A program made the position numbers and the translations under genes. Under the pieces are notes generated by a model. The model was not told the DNA's origin. It made no database searches and saw only the letters and a list, made by a program, of their open reading frames with translations. From Solirubrobacterales bacterium (lineage in GTDB: Bacteria > Actinomycetota > Thermoleophilia > Solirubrobacterales > 70-9), in the NCBI GenBank assembly GCA_023958085.1, contig JAMLGI010000006.1, positions 62,001 to 126,000 of the forward strand: a DNA stretch of 64,000 nucleotides, given 5' to 3'. The stretch's first letter is position 1; the number at the start of each line of letters is the position of its first letter. This document shows positions 33,803 to 42,245 of this stretch, piece after piece.

Positions 33803-34138
33803 ATGATCAAGGTCTACGAGAAGAGCACCTGCACCACCTGCCGGAGTCTGATGGCGCTGCTGAATGAGCGAGGGGTGGATTTCGAGGAGGTCGAGTACCA
33901 CGTGCTCGGTCTGACCGAACCGGAGGTCCGGGATCTGCTGTCGATGGCCGGAATTCCGGCTGCCGAGGCGCTCCGGATGAAGGAGCCGGGTGCCTCCGAG
34001 CTCAAGACCGCCGACGAAGACGAGATCATCGCCGCCATGGTCGAGCGACCGGAGCTCCTCCAGCGGCCGTTCGTGGTGGTTGACGGCGAAGCGGTCCTGG
34101 CCCGCCCGGTCGAACGAGCCCTCGAACTGCTCGACTGA
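33803..34138 (+). CDS. ArsC/Spx-family thioredoxin-fold protein
   Basis: 111 aa. YEKSTCTTCRSLMALLNERG carries Cys10 and Cys13 (CxxC), and the C-terminal LLQRPFVVVDGEAVLARP is the ArsC cis-Pro segment. Family members are glutaredoxin-coupled arsenate reductases or redox regulators (Spx, YffB). No other ars gene is linked, so arsenic resistance is not implied. The ATG at 33803 has TAGAAC 7 nt upstream and no Shine-Dalgarno. Confidence 0.85.
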   Translation: MIKVYEKSTCTTCRSLMALLNERGVDFEEVEYHVLGLTEPEVRDLLSMAGIPAAEALRMKEPGASELKTADEDEIIAAMVERPELLQRPFVVVDGEAVLARPVERALELLD

Positions 34139-34143
34139 ACCGG

Positions 34144-34422
34144 TCAGTCCTTTTCCAGCTCGCGGCTGGTCTGCCGGTGGTGACGCCGGAGGATCGGGGC
34201 GGCGTATCCGATCACGGCGCCGACCAGGGCTGACCCCGCCAGCAGCAGCACCAGCGGGGCTTTCGTGTCGACCACGAAGAGGAACTTGAACCGAACGCTC
34301 TGGGCGTTCTGGAAAATCACAATCAGCAACAGCACGACCAGAATGCCCAGCGCCCAGCGCTTCCACTGGACGCCCTCATTCGGATCGGTCTTGCGTGAAG
34401 GACGACGGGTCGGATCGGTCAT
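34144..34422 (-). CDS. LapA-domain (DUF1049) membrane protein
   Basis: 92 aa. Two transmembrane helices (ALGILVVLLLIVIFQNAQSV and the LVLLLAGSALVGAVIGYA region) with the FQNAQSVRFKFL motif of LapA/DUF1049. The role in this group is unclear; LapA/YciS proteins assist envelope assembly in Gram-negatives. The stop is 5 nt from the converging arsC-like stop. Confidence 0.85.
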   Translation of the reverse strand: MTDPTRRPSRKTDPNEGVQWKRWALGILVVLLLIVIFQNAQSVRFKFLFVVDTKAPLVLLLAGSALVGAVIGYAAPILRRHHRQTSRELEKD

Positions 34423-34501
34423 GGAGCGCAACTGTAGCGTCCCGGCCGCACGGAAAATGAGTCTTTGTTCTTCCGTACGGATTCCGGTCGTGAAATGAGC
34501 G

Positions 34502-34530
34502 TTTCCGCGCAACACCTGTGAGCGCAAAGC
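34502..34530 (+). promoter_or_regulatory. 29-nt motif upstream of the pilin-like gene, copy 1
   Basis: This motif matches 24 of 29 positions with 41039-41067 upstream of the prepilin peptidase gene and ends 15 nt before its GTG. It contains GCGCAA twice, 15 nt apart. In the frame of the downstream gene it holds a TGA, so it is not coding. It is probably a promoter-proximal or leader regulatory element. Confidence 0.6.
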
Positions 34531-34545
34531 AAACAGACTCACCCT

Positions 34546-35568
34546 GTGGCGAGGTACGCGAAAGGCACAGGTATCCGGCAGAATCGCCGGGAATCCATCG
34601 GGGTCTGGCGGGTGGGCGAGTCCGGTCAGTCGACCGTGGAGTGGACCGGCCTGGTTCTGCTTGTGGCGGCGTTGATGACCGTCCTGCTCGCTTCCGGGGT
34701 CACCCTCCCGGGTCCGGCGGTTGCCCACTCCGTTTTCCGCAAGATGCTCTGCGCGGCATCGCTCTCGGCGGGCTGCGAATCGGCTCCCTCGCTGGCCGGA
34801 TCGTACGGCCACGAACTGGCGGCCGAGATCCGCCGCCATGCTCCCGAGCTGAACTTTGGTCCCGGCCTGCTCGGCCTTCCGGTCGACTACCGCACCTGTC
34901 GCTCCGCCTGGTGCGCCGACTCACCAGGACCGGGCCTGATCACCGAGTCGACCGCGGGCGAACCGGTGGCCCTGTTCACCAGGACCCTCGACTGCCGGGA
35001 GGGAGCGCCGTCACCCGAGCCCGGGGCTCGCGGCCCGGGAGCGCCCGTGGACTGCTCCGGTGAGCGGGCCGGCAATCTGTTCATCACCTACTGGGCCTAC
35101 TACCCGGAAAGCGCCTCGCTCCGTGGCGCCCCGGTCCTCGAACGGAAGGGCTATCACCCCCACGACTGGGAGTCCTTTCAGGTCCGGATCGGACCCGATG
35201 GCAACGTCGCCCAGCGGGCCTCGTCCCACGCCGGTTACAACCACACCCGTTCGGTCACAAACTGGGGATCGGACGCGGGTTGGGGGTTCCTGCGGCGGGC
35301 GGCCGAAAGGGCCGGATTGAGGAACCGCGGAGGCTGGGGGGAGGCGACCGGCAGGTATCTGGTGGCCGGAGGCAGCCACGCCGGTAACGTCGCGGACCGG
35401 GGCGATCGCAGCGACTATCCGGCCTACACCCCGGCGGCCAGGGTGAGACTGATCCCGCTGGAACGGATCCGGAACGGCCCGCTGGCCCGACCGGCCCGGT
35501 TCGACCCGATCACTCCGCCCTGGGACAAGGATGTGTGGCTGGACGGCGAGGCCGAAGGCACCGGCTGA
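34546..35568 (+). CDS. Pilin-leader (TadE-like) protein with Vps62-like domain
   Basis: 340 aa. The N-terminus has a class III pilin-type leader: basic residues, then ESGQSTVEWTGLVLLVAAL, predicting cleavage after Gly27 with Glu at +5, followed by one hydrophobic helix. From about residue 175 onward (LFITYWAYYPES, YHPHDWESFQVRI, HAGYNH, SHAGN) it resembles Vps62/plant DUF946 proteins. Four to six Cys lie between the parts. A prepilin peptidase is encoded at 41084 and shares an upstream motif. The GTG at 34546 has no Shine-Dalgarno. Function unknown; surface location is likely. Confidence 0.7.
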   Translation: MARYAKGTGIRQNRRESIGVWRVGESGQSTVEWTGLVLLVAALMTVLLASGVTLPGPAVAHSVFRKMLCAASLSAGCESAPSLAGSYGHELAAEIRRHAPELNFGPGLLGLPVDYRTCRSAWCADSPGPGLITESTAGEPVALFTRTLDCREGAPSPEPGARGPGAPVDCSGERAGNLFITYWAYYPESASLRGAPVLERKGYHPHDWESFQVRIGPDGNVAQRASSHAGYNHTRSVTNWGSDAGWGFLRRAAERAGLRNRGGWGEATGRYLVAGGSHAGNVADRGDRSDYPAYTPAARVRLIPLERIRNGPLARPARFDPITPPWDKDVWLDGEAEGTG

Positions 35569-35751
35569 CGGCGTCGAAGCCCGACTCCGGCCCGGTTCCC
35601 GGCGAACGCTCTAGCCGGCGTCGTCTGCCTCAGTCGGGGCCTTGACGGATGCGGTCGGGAGGGGTAACTTGGAACTGCTCCCGGCAATAGGGAGGTCAGG
35701 CTCTGAGCCGGGGGTGAACGGACTTCTAATCTGAAAGGTTCAGTCCCCACC

Positions 35752-36231
35752 ATGAAGCCAAGAACGAACCACATCCGGCCGATGCCGGTCTGGCTTGTCT
35801 CTGTGATCGCTATCGCGGGCCTGGCGATTCTCGCGGCCCCGACCTTCGCAGCCCAGCCCCAGACCGGCAAATACTCCTACACGCTGATCACCAAATCCAC
35901 CGGCTATCCGGCCATGACCACGGATTTCGTAGTTACCGGCAAGAAGGGGAAACGACGAATAAGCAAGTTCTCCTTCTACTTCACGCCCACCTGCCGTAAG
36001 GGGACCTCGAACCTGAACCTGAAGGTCGGGAGCAAAGGCAACTTCTCCGGCAAAGGAATCGTGACGGAGTTCTACTCCCTGGAGCCGTGGCCGGTGAAGG
36101 TGACCGGCCGGTTCACGAGCCCAAAGAGGGCAGAGGGAACGATCACCAGCAACTGCGGAAACGGGTCGAAGCTGCTTCACCTCAAGTTCGTCGTCAAGAA
36201 AGGCGGAAACAGGGTCTACACCAAGACCTAG
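35752..36231 (+). CDS. Small secreted protein, unknown function
   Basis: 159 aa. A signal peptide (VWLVSVIAIAGLAILAAPTFAA) leads to a basic, beta-rich mature protein with two Cys (TCRKG and NCGNG) that could form a disulfide. Lys-rich and less GC-rich than its neighbours. TAATCT lies about 20 nt upstream. The style (GKYSYTLITKSTG...GRFTSPKRAEGTITSNC) recalls a family of secreted actinobacterial proteins with a GTIT motif, but I cannot name it. Confidence 0.7.
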   Translation: MKPRTNHIRPMPVWLVSVIAIAGLAILAAPTFAAQPQTGKYSYTLITKSTGYPAMTTDFVVTGKKGKRRISKFSFYFTPTCRKGTSNLNLKVGSKGNFSGKGIVTEFYSLEPWPVKVTGRFTSPKRAEGTITSNCGNGSKLLHLKFVVKKGGNRVYTKT

Positions 36232-36287
36232 AAACGTCCGGGACAGACCGCTCCAGGCCGAAAGCGGGTACTGCGCGGGGGTTCCGA

Positions 36288-37223
36288 TCAGGGCGCCAGG
36301 GCAGCGATCAGCGAGGCTATGCTCTCTGGGCCGGTGATCGGGGTGATCACCGGCAGAGTGATCCCCCCATCTACATAGGCGTCGAGGCGATCCCGGATCG
36401 CTTCGGGGGAGCCGACCAGGAAGGTGTCCTCGATCAGGTCCCAGGGGGCGGCTGCCGCTGCGGCCGGGCGGTCCCTCGCCTCCCAGGCTTCGACCATGTC
36501 TGCGATCTCCTCCCCGTAGCCGAGCCAACGGAAGAAGTTGGCGTAGACCGGCACGGTGACGTAGCTCGAGAACATGAACCGGGCGAGCGGCTCCACCTGC
36601 TCGCGTTCCCCGGGAATGCAGAAGAAGCGGCAGAGTAGCTCGAACCCCTCCGGCGCCCCGGCGATGCCATCGACCACCCGGGGCAGACCGGCCAGCGGCA
36701 GGAAGTTGGTGAAGGCGCCGTCGGCCTTCTCGACCGCGAGCCGCAGCATCCTGCCGCGCAGCGCCGCAAGCACGATCGGGGTCGGGTGGGAGGGGGTGGT
36801 CTCCAGCTTGAAGCCCGTGTCGGTGCGCTCCCCGGCCAGGCCGACCCGCAGAAAATCAAGCGTTTCCTCAACCCTGCTGAGCGGCTTCTCGAACGGGATC
36901 CGGTTCCAGCCCTCGACCATCCGGTCCGAGGATGCACCGATCCCGAGCACGAACCGCCCCCCGGAGGCGTCGGTCAGGGCGGCAGCCTGCTGGGTGAGCA
37001 GAGCCGGACCGCGCTGGAACACCCCGACGATCCCGGTTCCGAGCCGGACGTTCTCGGTCCAGGCGGCACTCAGCGCGAGCGGGGTGAAGCCATCCGGTCC
37101 GCCGGTCTCACCGGTCCAGAGGTCGGTGTAGCCCTCCGCCTCCGCCAGCTGGACGGACTGCCTGTGGTCGGCAAGCGGGACTCCGGGAAGGGGCAGGGTC
37201 AGCCCCCAGCGTTGGGTCGACAT
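36288..37223 (-). CDS. LLM-class F420-type oxidoreductase
   Basis: 311 aa luciferase-like TIM barrel: GLTLPLPG, GYTDLWTGETGGPDGFTPLA, VRLGTGIVGVFQRGPALLTQ and GRFVLGIGASSDRMVEGWN. It is only distantly related to the LLM protein at 28241. TAGGCT lies 6 nt before the ATG (leaderless). Substrate unknown. It is divergent from glpX. Confidence 0.85.
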   Translation of the reverse strand: MSTQRWGLTLPLPGVPLADHRQSVQLAEAEGYTDLWTGETGGPDGFTPLALSAAWTENVRLGTGIVGVFQRGPALLTQQAAALTDASGGRFVLGIGASSDRMVEGWNRIPFEKPLSRVEETLDFLRVGLAGERTDTGFKLETTPSHPTPIVLAALRGRMLRLAVEKADGAFTNFLPLAGLPRVVDGIAGAPEGFELLCRFFCIPGEREQVEPLARFMFSSYVTVPVYANFFRWLGYGEEIADMVEAWEARDRPAAAAAAPWDLIEDTFLVGSPEAIRDRLDAYVDGGITLPVITPITGPESIASLIAALAP

Positions 37224-37381
37224 GTCGGGAGCCTACCCGCGACCCAAGATCCAAGGGCAGGGTCCGACCGTGTTGCCGGAGCGGCCATCCTGGCCCCGCC
37301 ATTGAAGGTGCCCGGTGGCCGTTCGGGCATTGTGGATGTATGACCGGGCGCCATTTTCCGGGCAGGTATAGCCTCCGGCCC

Positions 37382-38395
37382 ATGAGCGTTCTCTCGCACG
37401 ATGTCCGTTCCGGTTCAAAGCCCGATCGCAACCTCGCCCTGGAGATGGTCCGGGTGACCGAGGCGGCGGCGCTGGCAGCCTCCCGCTGGGTCGGCCGAGG
37501 CGACAAGATCGCAGCGGACGGAGCCGCGGTGGACGCCATGCGTGGGCTGCTCGAAACGGTGCCGATGGACGGTGTCGTGGTGATCGGCGAGGGCGAAAAG
37601 GATGAAGCCCCGATGCTGTTCAACGGTGAGAAGATCGGGGACGGCAGCCCGCCGGTGGTCGACATCGCGGTCGATCCGCTGGAAGGGACGACCCTGACCG
37701 CCCGCGGCTTCGGTGGCGCCCTCGCGGTGATCGCTCTGGCCGAGCGCGGCACCATGTTCGATCCCGGTCCCTGCGTTTACATGGAGAAGATGGCGACCGC
37801 CTCCGAGTACGCAGATCTGCTCAGCTTCGAGGAGCCGATCGGCGAGGTGATCCGCAAGATCGGCGAGCGCAAGGGAGGGGGTCCGGAGGACGTAACCCTG
37901 ACCATCCTCGACCGGCCTCGGCACGAGGAGACGGTCAAGGAGATCCGGGAAGCCGGCGCCACGATCAGGTTCATCACCGACGGGGACGTTCAGGCGGCCC
38001 TGTTGGCGGTCTCCGAGGGCACCGGAATAGACCTGCTCTGGGGAATCGGCGGGACCCCCGAAGGGGTGCTCGCCGCGGCCGCGATCAAGTGCCTCGGTGG
38101 CGAGATCGTCGGCCGGCTCTGGCCACGAAACGAGGAGGAGCGCCAGGCCGCGATCGAGGCCGGCTACGACCTCGAAAGGGTGCTCACCGCCGACGATCTG
38201 GTCAGCGGCAAGGACGTCTTCTTCGCTGCCACCGGGGTCACCGACGGTGACCTGCTCGACGGGGTGCGCCGTCACGGCGCCTACGCGACCACCGAGTCGC
38301 TGATCATGCGGTCACGCTCGGGCACCGTGCGGAAGGTCGGAGCCCGTCACGACCGGGCCAAGCTGCGGGAGATAACCGGCGGCAAGCAGGGCTGA
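37382..38395 (+). CDS. glpX: Fructose-1,6-bisphosphatase class II
   Basis: 337 aa. GlpX motifs are complete: DKIAADGAAVDAMR, VIGEGEKDEAPML, VDPLEGTTLTARG and a C-terminal FFAATGVTDGDLL. It is the gluconeogenic FBPase of actinobacteria. The ATG at 37382 follows TATAGC by 9 nt and begins the conserved N-terminus (DRNLALEMVRVTEAAA). GGAACCACC appears right after the stop, as at other loci. Confidence 0.95.
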   Translation: MSVLSHDVRSGSKPDRNLALEMVRVTEAAALAASRWVGRGDKIAADGAAVDAMRGLLETVPMDGVVVIGEGEKDEAPMLFNGEKIGDGSPPVVDIAVDPLEGTTLTARGFGGALAVIALAERGTMFDPGPCVYMEKMATASEYADLLSFEEPIGEVIRKIGERKGGGPEDVTLTILDRPRHEETVKEIREAGATIRFITDGDVQAALLAVSEGTGIDLLWGIGGTPEGVLAAAAIKCLGGEIVGRLWPRNEEERQAAIEAGYDLERVLTADDLVSGKDVFFAATGVTDGDLLDGVRRHGAYATTESLIMRSRSGTVRKVGARHDRAKLREITGGKQG

Positions 38396-38423
38396 CCGGA
38401 ACCACCGCCTCCGGACCGGGTGG

Positions 38424-39512
38424 CTACTGCCCCTGGCCCCGGTGGCGTTCGAGCGGGATCACCTTGGTCTCGTCCCCCGGATCGGCATCCGGATCACCCT
38501 CAAGCAGCGATCGGTAGGGCTCGGCGATCGGCTGCTCCCGGGTGATCGCGGACTCGGTCTGCTCCCGGGCCCGGGCGGCGGCCAGCAGGTTGGCCCTGGT
38601 CATGATCCCGTAGGGAAGGGTGCCCGTGTCCCGATATTCGTGGCGCAGTGAGTTGATTACCGCCCCGGCGAGCAGGGTCAGGGCCACGATGTAGAACCAG
38701 AGCAGGGCGATCAGGATGAAACCGAGCACACTCCCGAACCGGTTCAGGGTAGAGACGTTTCCGAGGTAGAACGGAAACAGCCAGTTGGCCAGCCCGGCGA
38801 CCAGGGTTGTGAAGATCGCTCCCGGCCAGATCGCCCGCCACGGCATATGGCCCTTCGGCACGGCCCAGTAGATCACCGCGGCGACCATGAAGTTGATCGC
38901 CAGGGTGAGCCAGAGCAGGACAGCGTTGTCGAGGCTCTGGATCTCGTTCAGTCCGAACGGGAGGTTGTCGGTCTGACGGATCAGGGCGCCCTCGACCGCG
39001 GGCAGGAGAACACTGGCCAGGAGGAAGAAGGCGACCACCACCAGCATGCCGAGCGAGAACCTCTTCTGCTCCCACCAGCCCCGGCATTCGACGTGATAGA
39101 TCCGGCAGAAGGCGGTGTCCATCGAACCCCAGAAGGAGGCGCCGATCCAGAGCGAACCGACCGCGGCAACCAGACCGAGAGTGGCCGAGTTGGACCGGAT
39201 CGAGGAGAGAATGTCGTTCAGGGTCTCCTGCTCCGCGGAGGGAAAGAGCCGCTGGAGGTCGTTGAAAATCCCCGCCTCAACGCCCTTGATCCTGAGGATC
39301 TGGCTGAACACGAACAGGACCAGAAAGGCAAACGGAAACACCGCCAGCATCAGGTTGTAGGCGACCATCCCGGAAAGTCCGGTCACGTTCTCCGAGTAGG
39401 CCCGGATCCAGAAAGCCTGGAGCCAGGGCAGATGCTTCCACTGCCGCGAGAGCGGAATCGTTTCCCCGGGGCGGTCGTCCGGGTGAGTCTCATCACAGTC
39501 ACTGCAACTCAT
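38424..39512 (-). CDS. YihY/BrkB-family integral membrane protein
   Basis: 362 aa. Six transmembrane segments with the family pattern GLSGMVAYNLMLAVFPFAF at the first helix and PKGHMPWRAIWPGAIFTTL before the last ones. Both termini are hydrophilic. The N-terminal MSCSDCDE has two Cys. The family is abundant but its function is undecided. It is divergent from rpoD. Confidence 0.85.
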   Translation of the reverse strand: MSCSDCDETHPDDRPGETIPLSRQWKHLPWLQAFWIRAYSENVTGLSGMVAYNLMLAVFPFAFLVLFVFSQILRIKGVEAGIFNDLQRLFPSAEQETLNDILSSIRSNSATLGLVAAVGSLWIGASFWGSMDTAFCRIYHVECRGWWEQKRFSLGMLVVVAFFLLASVLLPAVEGALIRQTDNLPFGLNEIQSLDNAVLLWLTLAINFMVAAVIYWAVPKGHMPWRAIWPGAIFTTLVAGLANWLFPFYLGNVSTLNRFGSVLGFILIALLWFYIVALTLLAGAVINSLRHEYRDTGTLPYGIMTRANLLAAARAREQTESAITREQPIAEPYRSLLEGDPDADPGDETKVIPLERHRGQGQ

Positions 39513-39565
39513 CGGGTTTCCCGGCGTTAGGTAGGGACAGGTTTGAGAGGAGCAACATCGGGAAC

Positions 39566-39594
39566 TTGACTTTACTAAGTGAAGCGTCTAATAT
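39566..39594 (+). promoter_or_regulatory. Near-consensus promoter of the principal sigma gene
   Basis: TTGACT (39566-39571) and TAATAT (39589-39594) are separated by 17 nt in an AT-rich island. The leader to the ATG at 39758 would be about 155 nt, long for this genome, and contains a small GC-rich hairpin (CCCCGGAATCCCGGGG region). Confidence 0.75.
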
Positions 39595-39757
39595 CAGTTC
39601 ACTCGTTCGGCCCCTCGAAGATCTTGGGGTGGTGTCTTGCACTCTGTCTCCCCGGAATCCCGGGGAGCAGGACTGCGGCATCTGCTTCTGCGGAAACAGT
39701 TGCCTGGCCCATGTACCGGGCACCCGGACGCGTTAGGTAATACCAGATAGGGACAGA

Positions 39758-40861
39758 ATGTTAGTAGCGGAACTCCAGGAACTAGAAGAAGTGAAGGGCC
39801 TCGTCACCAGGGGGCAGCAGCTTGGCGTGCTGACCTTCGGTGACATCGGCACCGCCGTGGCCGAGGTCGATCTCGACGAATCAGACGTCGAGGATCTGTA
39901 CGGCTACATCGAGAAGCAGGGCATCGAGCTGGTCGAGGACGTCGACCCGGCCCAGAAGGCATCCGCCGAGAACGAGCGCTCGGACGGCCGTCGCGGCCGC
40001 CGGCGCAAGAAGGACGCGCTGGACCTGAAGCCGGACATGACCACCGACTCGCTCCAGCTCTTCCTCAAGGACATCGGCAAGGTTCGCCTGCTGACCGCCC
40101 AGGAGGAAGTCGATCTCGCCAAGCGGATCGAGCGCGGCGATCTCGACGCCAAGCAGAAGATGGTTGAGTCGAACCTCCGGCTGGTGGTCTCGATCGCCAA
40201 GAACTACCGTAACCAGGGCCTGCCCTTCCTCGATCTGATTCAGGAAGGCACCCTCGGGCTGGTCCGTGCGGCCGAGAAGTTCGACTACCGCAAGGGCTTC
40301 AAGTTCTCGACCTACGCGACCTGGTGGATCCGTCAGGCGATCGCCCGGGCGCTGGCCGACAAGGCCCGCACCATCCGGATCCCGGTCCACGTGGTCGAGA
40401 AGCTGAACAAGATCGGCCGGGCCGAGCGCAAGCTGGTCACCGAGCTGGGCCGTGAGCCGACCCCGGAGGAGATCGCCGAGGTCACCGGGATCGACCCGGA
40501 AGAGGTCGACTCGATCAAGCGTTCCGCCCAGTCGCCGGTCTCGCTGGAGAAACCGGTCGGTGACGAGGAGGAGTCCGAGTTCGGCCAGTTCATCGCCGAC
40601 GAGAAGGCCGAGTCCCCGTTCGACCGGGCCGCCGACCTGCTGACCAAGGAGGCGCTGAAGGAGTCGCTGGAAAACCTCTCCTACCGCGAACGCCGCGTAC
40701 TCGAGCTCCGTTACGGGCTCGGCGGCGAGCATCCGCGGACCCTGGACGAGGTCGGCCGCACCTTCAACGTCACCCGCGAGCGGATCCGTCAGATCGAGAA
40801 CCAGTCGCTGAAGAAGCTTCAGAGCCTGCAGGAGGCCCAGAAGCTCCGCGAAGCCACCTGA
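39758..40861 (+). CDS. rpoD: Principal RNA polymerase sigma factor (sigma-70)
   Basis: 367 aa. A region-1.1-like domain ([19 protein letters not shown], ~22-65), then a basic linker ([11 protein letters not shown]), region 2 ([21 protein letters not shown] and [20 protein letters not shown]), region 3 and region 4 ([30 protein letters not shown]). Lengths and motifs are those of an essential housekeeping sigma factor. It has its own strong promoter at 39566-39594 and stands alone as a transcription unit. Confidence 0.96.
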   Translation: MLVAELQELEEVKGLVTRGQQLGVLTFGDIGTAVAEVDLDESDVEDLYGYIEKQGIELVEDVDPAQKASAENERSDGRRGRRRKKDALDLKPDMTTDSLQLFLKDIGKVRLLTAQEEVDLAKRIERGDLDAKQKMVESNLRLVVSIAKNYRNQGLPFLDLIQEGTLGLVRAAEKFDYRKGFKFSTYATWWIRQAIARALADKARTIRIPVHVVEKLNKIGRAERKLVTELGREPTPEEIAEVTGIDPEEVDSIKRSAQSPVSLEKPVGDEEESEFGQFIADEKAESPFDRAADLLTKEALKESLENLSYRERRVLELRYGLGGEHPRTLDEVGRTFNVTRERIRQIENQSLKKLQSLQEAQKLREAT

Positions 40862-40884
40862 CCTGAGTCGTTCAGGGAGGCGTT

Positions 40885-40894
40885 GGCTGCGTCA
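40885..40894. repeat. Post-stop intergenic repeat, copy B (GGCTGCGTCA core)
   Basis: GGCTGCGTCA begins 24 nt after the rpoD stop, the same distance as in copy A after pntB. The 14-mer 40881-40894 differs from 33541-33554 at one base. The full GGAACCACC part is absent here. Confidence 0.5.
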
Positions 40895-40921
40895 GTACCG
40901 TCGGAACGGACGATCCGCCGG

Positions 40922-40974
40922 GCATCGAGGTGTAGAAAAGTCGGCACTATGCCTGAAAAGGTTCACCTCGATGC
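40922..40974. repeat. 11-bp perfect inverted repeat with 31-nt spacer
   Basis: GCATCGAGGTG (40922-40932) and CACCTCGATGC (40964-40974) pair perfectly; the spacer holds an inner GGC-actat-GCC hairpin. The geometry is close to that of 33556-33613. The gap 40862-41083 has no gene I can support; an open frame from 40883 reads through but lacks any family support. Confidence 0.6.
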
Positions 40975-41038
40975 ATGGCGTGGGGAGCCGGGGTTGGGGT
41001 GTTGCGGTCCCGTGACGGTCTTGTCCGCAAGTTGTTGC

Positions 41039-41067
41039 TTTCTGCGCAACACCCGTAACCGCGAAGC
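41039..41067 (+). promoter_or_regulatory. 29-nt motif upstream of the prepilin peptidase gene, copy 2
   Basis: It matches 34502-34530 at 24 of 29 positions and ends 16 nt before the GTG at 41084. Differences from copy 1 fall at all codon positions of any reading frame, so protein conservation does not explain it. Confidence 0.6.
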
Positions 41068-41083
41068 GGCCACGCTTGAGTCA

Positions 41084-41569
41084 GTGATCGAGGCAGGCGA
41101 CAGCCCCCTTCCCCTGGCGCTCGCGGCGACGGTGATGCTGAACTCCACCGTCGTCGTCGCCTCGATCACCGATCTGCGCAGCCGGTTGATCCCCGACCGG
41201 CTGACCGCCCCGGCCGCGGCAGGCGGCCTTGCGCTTGCCGCCGCATCCGGCGGGATCGCCGGGCTGATCCTGGCGGCCGGGGCCGGTCTGGCGGTGGCCC
41301 TGCCGCTCTACCTGGCCGCCCGGATCAAACCGCGGGGCATGGGGATGGGGGACGTGAAGCTGGTCGCGGTGATCGGAATCTTCCTCGGCCTCGCCGCCTG
41401 GGGCGCCCTGCTGGCCGGCCTTGCGGTCGCCGCCCTCACCGGAATCCTGATCTCACTCGGACGGCGGGAAAGCCCCGCGCTCACCACCCTGCCGCTGGCC
41501 CCCTTTCTGGCGGTCGGGACGGCCCCGTTCATCGTGACAAGCCTGCTGCCGATCGTGCAGGGCGGGTGA
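41084..41569 (+). CDS. Prepilin peptidase (A24 family, TadV/CpaA-like)
   Basis: 161 aa. The two catalytic Asp are Asp30 in SITDLRSRLIPD and Asp90 in GMGMGDVKLVAVIG, within about four to five transmembrane helices. There is no N-methylation domain, as in TadV/CpaA enzymes that mature Flp/TadE-type pilins. The GTG at 41084 is chosen because the shared 29-nt motif lies just before it. The likely substrate in this window is the pilin-leader protein at 34546. Confidence 0.85.
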   Translation: MIEAGDSPLPLALAATVMLNSTVVVASITDLRSRLIPDRLTAPAAAGGLALAAASGGIAGLILAAGAGLAVALPLYLAARIKPRGMGMGDVKLVAVIGIFLGLAAWGALLAGLAVAALTGILISLGRRESPALTTLPLAPFLAVGTAPFIVTSLLPIVQGG

Positions 41570-41640
41570 ACCGACGTGGCAAGACCGGCTTTGCCAGTGC
41601 CCCGGCCCGGGGGACAGAACCCTTCCACCGAGTCAGGCCT

Positions 41641-41680
41641 GCTTCAGTAAGTGAAGCCATATGCCTATACTTGTTGAAGT
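41641..41680. promoter_or_regulatory. Candidate operator and promoter of the HxlR gene
   Basis: GCTTCA-gtaag-TGAAGC (41641-41657) is a perfect inverted repeat; ACTTgttgAAGT (41669-41680) is a second palindrome. TATACT at 41666-41671 is a good -10 box overlapping the second palindrome, so both sites could mediate autorepression. Confidence 0.6.
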
Positions 41681-41747
41681 GACTCATCGGCCCGAGGCGT
41701 CCGGTTTTCGGGCGCCCGGTCGGCAATCGAAACGGTCACCCAAACCC

Positions 41748-42089
41748 ATGAGCGCAGTCGACAACGATCAGTGCCCGGTGTGTCGGACCGCCGACGTCAT
41801 CGCTGGCAAATGGACCCTTCTGGTGATTCGCGACCTGGCCGGTGAGAGCCGTCGCTTCTGTGAACTCGAGCGTTCCCTGGAGGGCATCAGCCCCCGCACC
41901 CTTTCGCTTCGTCTCCGCACACTCGAGGAAGAGGGAATCGTCGAGCGCCAGACCTTCCCCGAGGTTCCGCCCCGGGTTACCTATGCCCTCACCGACAAGG
42001 GCCAGGACCTGGTCCCCCTGATTGACGACATGCGTCGGTACGGGATCCGCTGGCTGGATGGCGAGTCGGCGATAACTACCGCGGCCTGA
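41748..42089 (+). CDS. HxlR-family transcriptional regulator
   Basis: 113 aa. DQCPVCRTADVIAGKWTLLVIRDL is the HxlR signature, with Cys in the N-terminal CPVC that is redox-active in several members, followed by the winged-helix part ISPRTLSLRLRTLEEEGIVERQ. The ATG at 41748 gives the family length. Tandem palindromes lie about 70-105 nt upstream. The target genes are not obvious; the next gene downstream encodes an unknown protein. Confidence 0.9.
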   Translation: MSAVDNDQCPVCRTADVIAGKWTLLVIRDLAGESRRFCELERSLEGISPRTLSLRLRTLEEEGIVERQTFPEVPPRVTYALTDKGQDLVPLIDDMRRYGIRWLDGESAITTAA

Positions 42090-42245
42090 CCCGGAAAGAC
42101 CTGCGGGACCGGTGTCGGCGCCCCGGACCGTTTACTCCGGGACCATGGTCTGGCCGGACATTCCGGCTTGGCGCCGCTGACTTTCGGGTGCAAGGCATCA
42201 TGCAACCGCAGGATGCATGGGCCGGGAAAGGAACTCCCAACCACC

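Noticed and set aside
40883-41083. N-terminal extension of the prepilin peptidase to 40883
   Set aside because: It would run through the inverted repeat and the shared 29-nt motif; family members begin close to the GTG at 41084.
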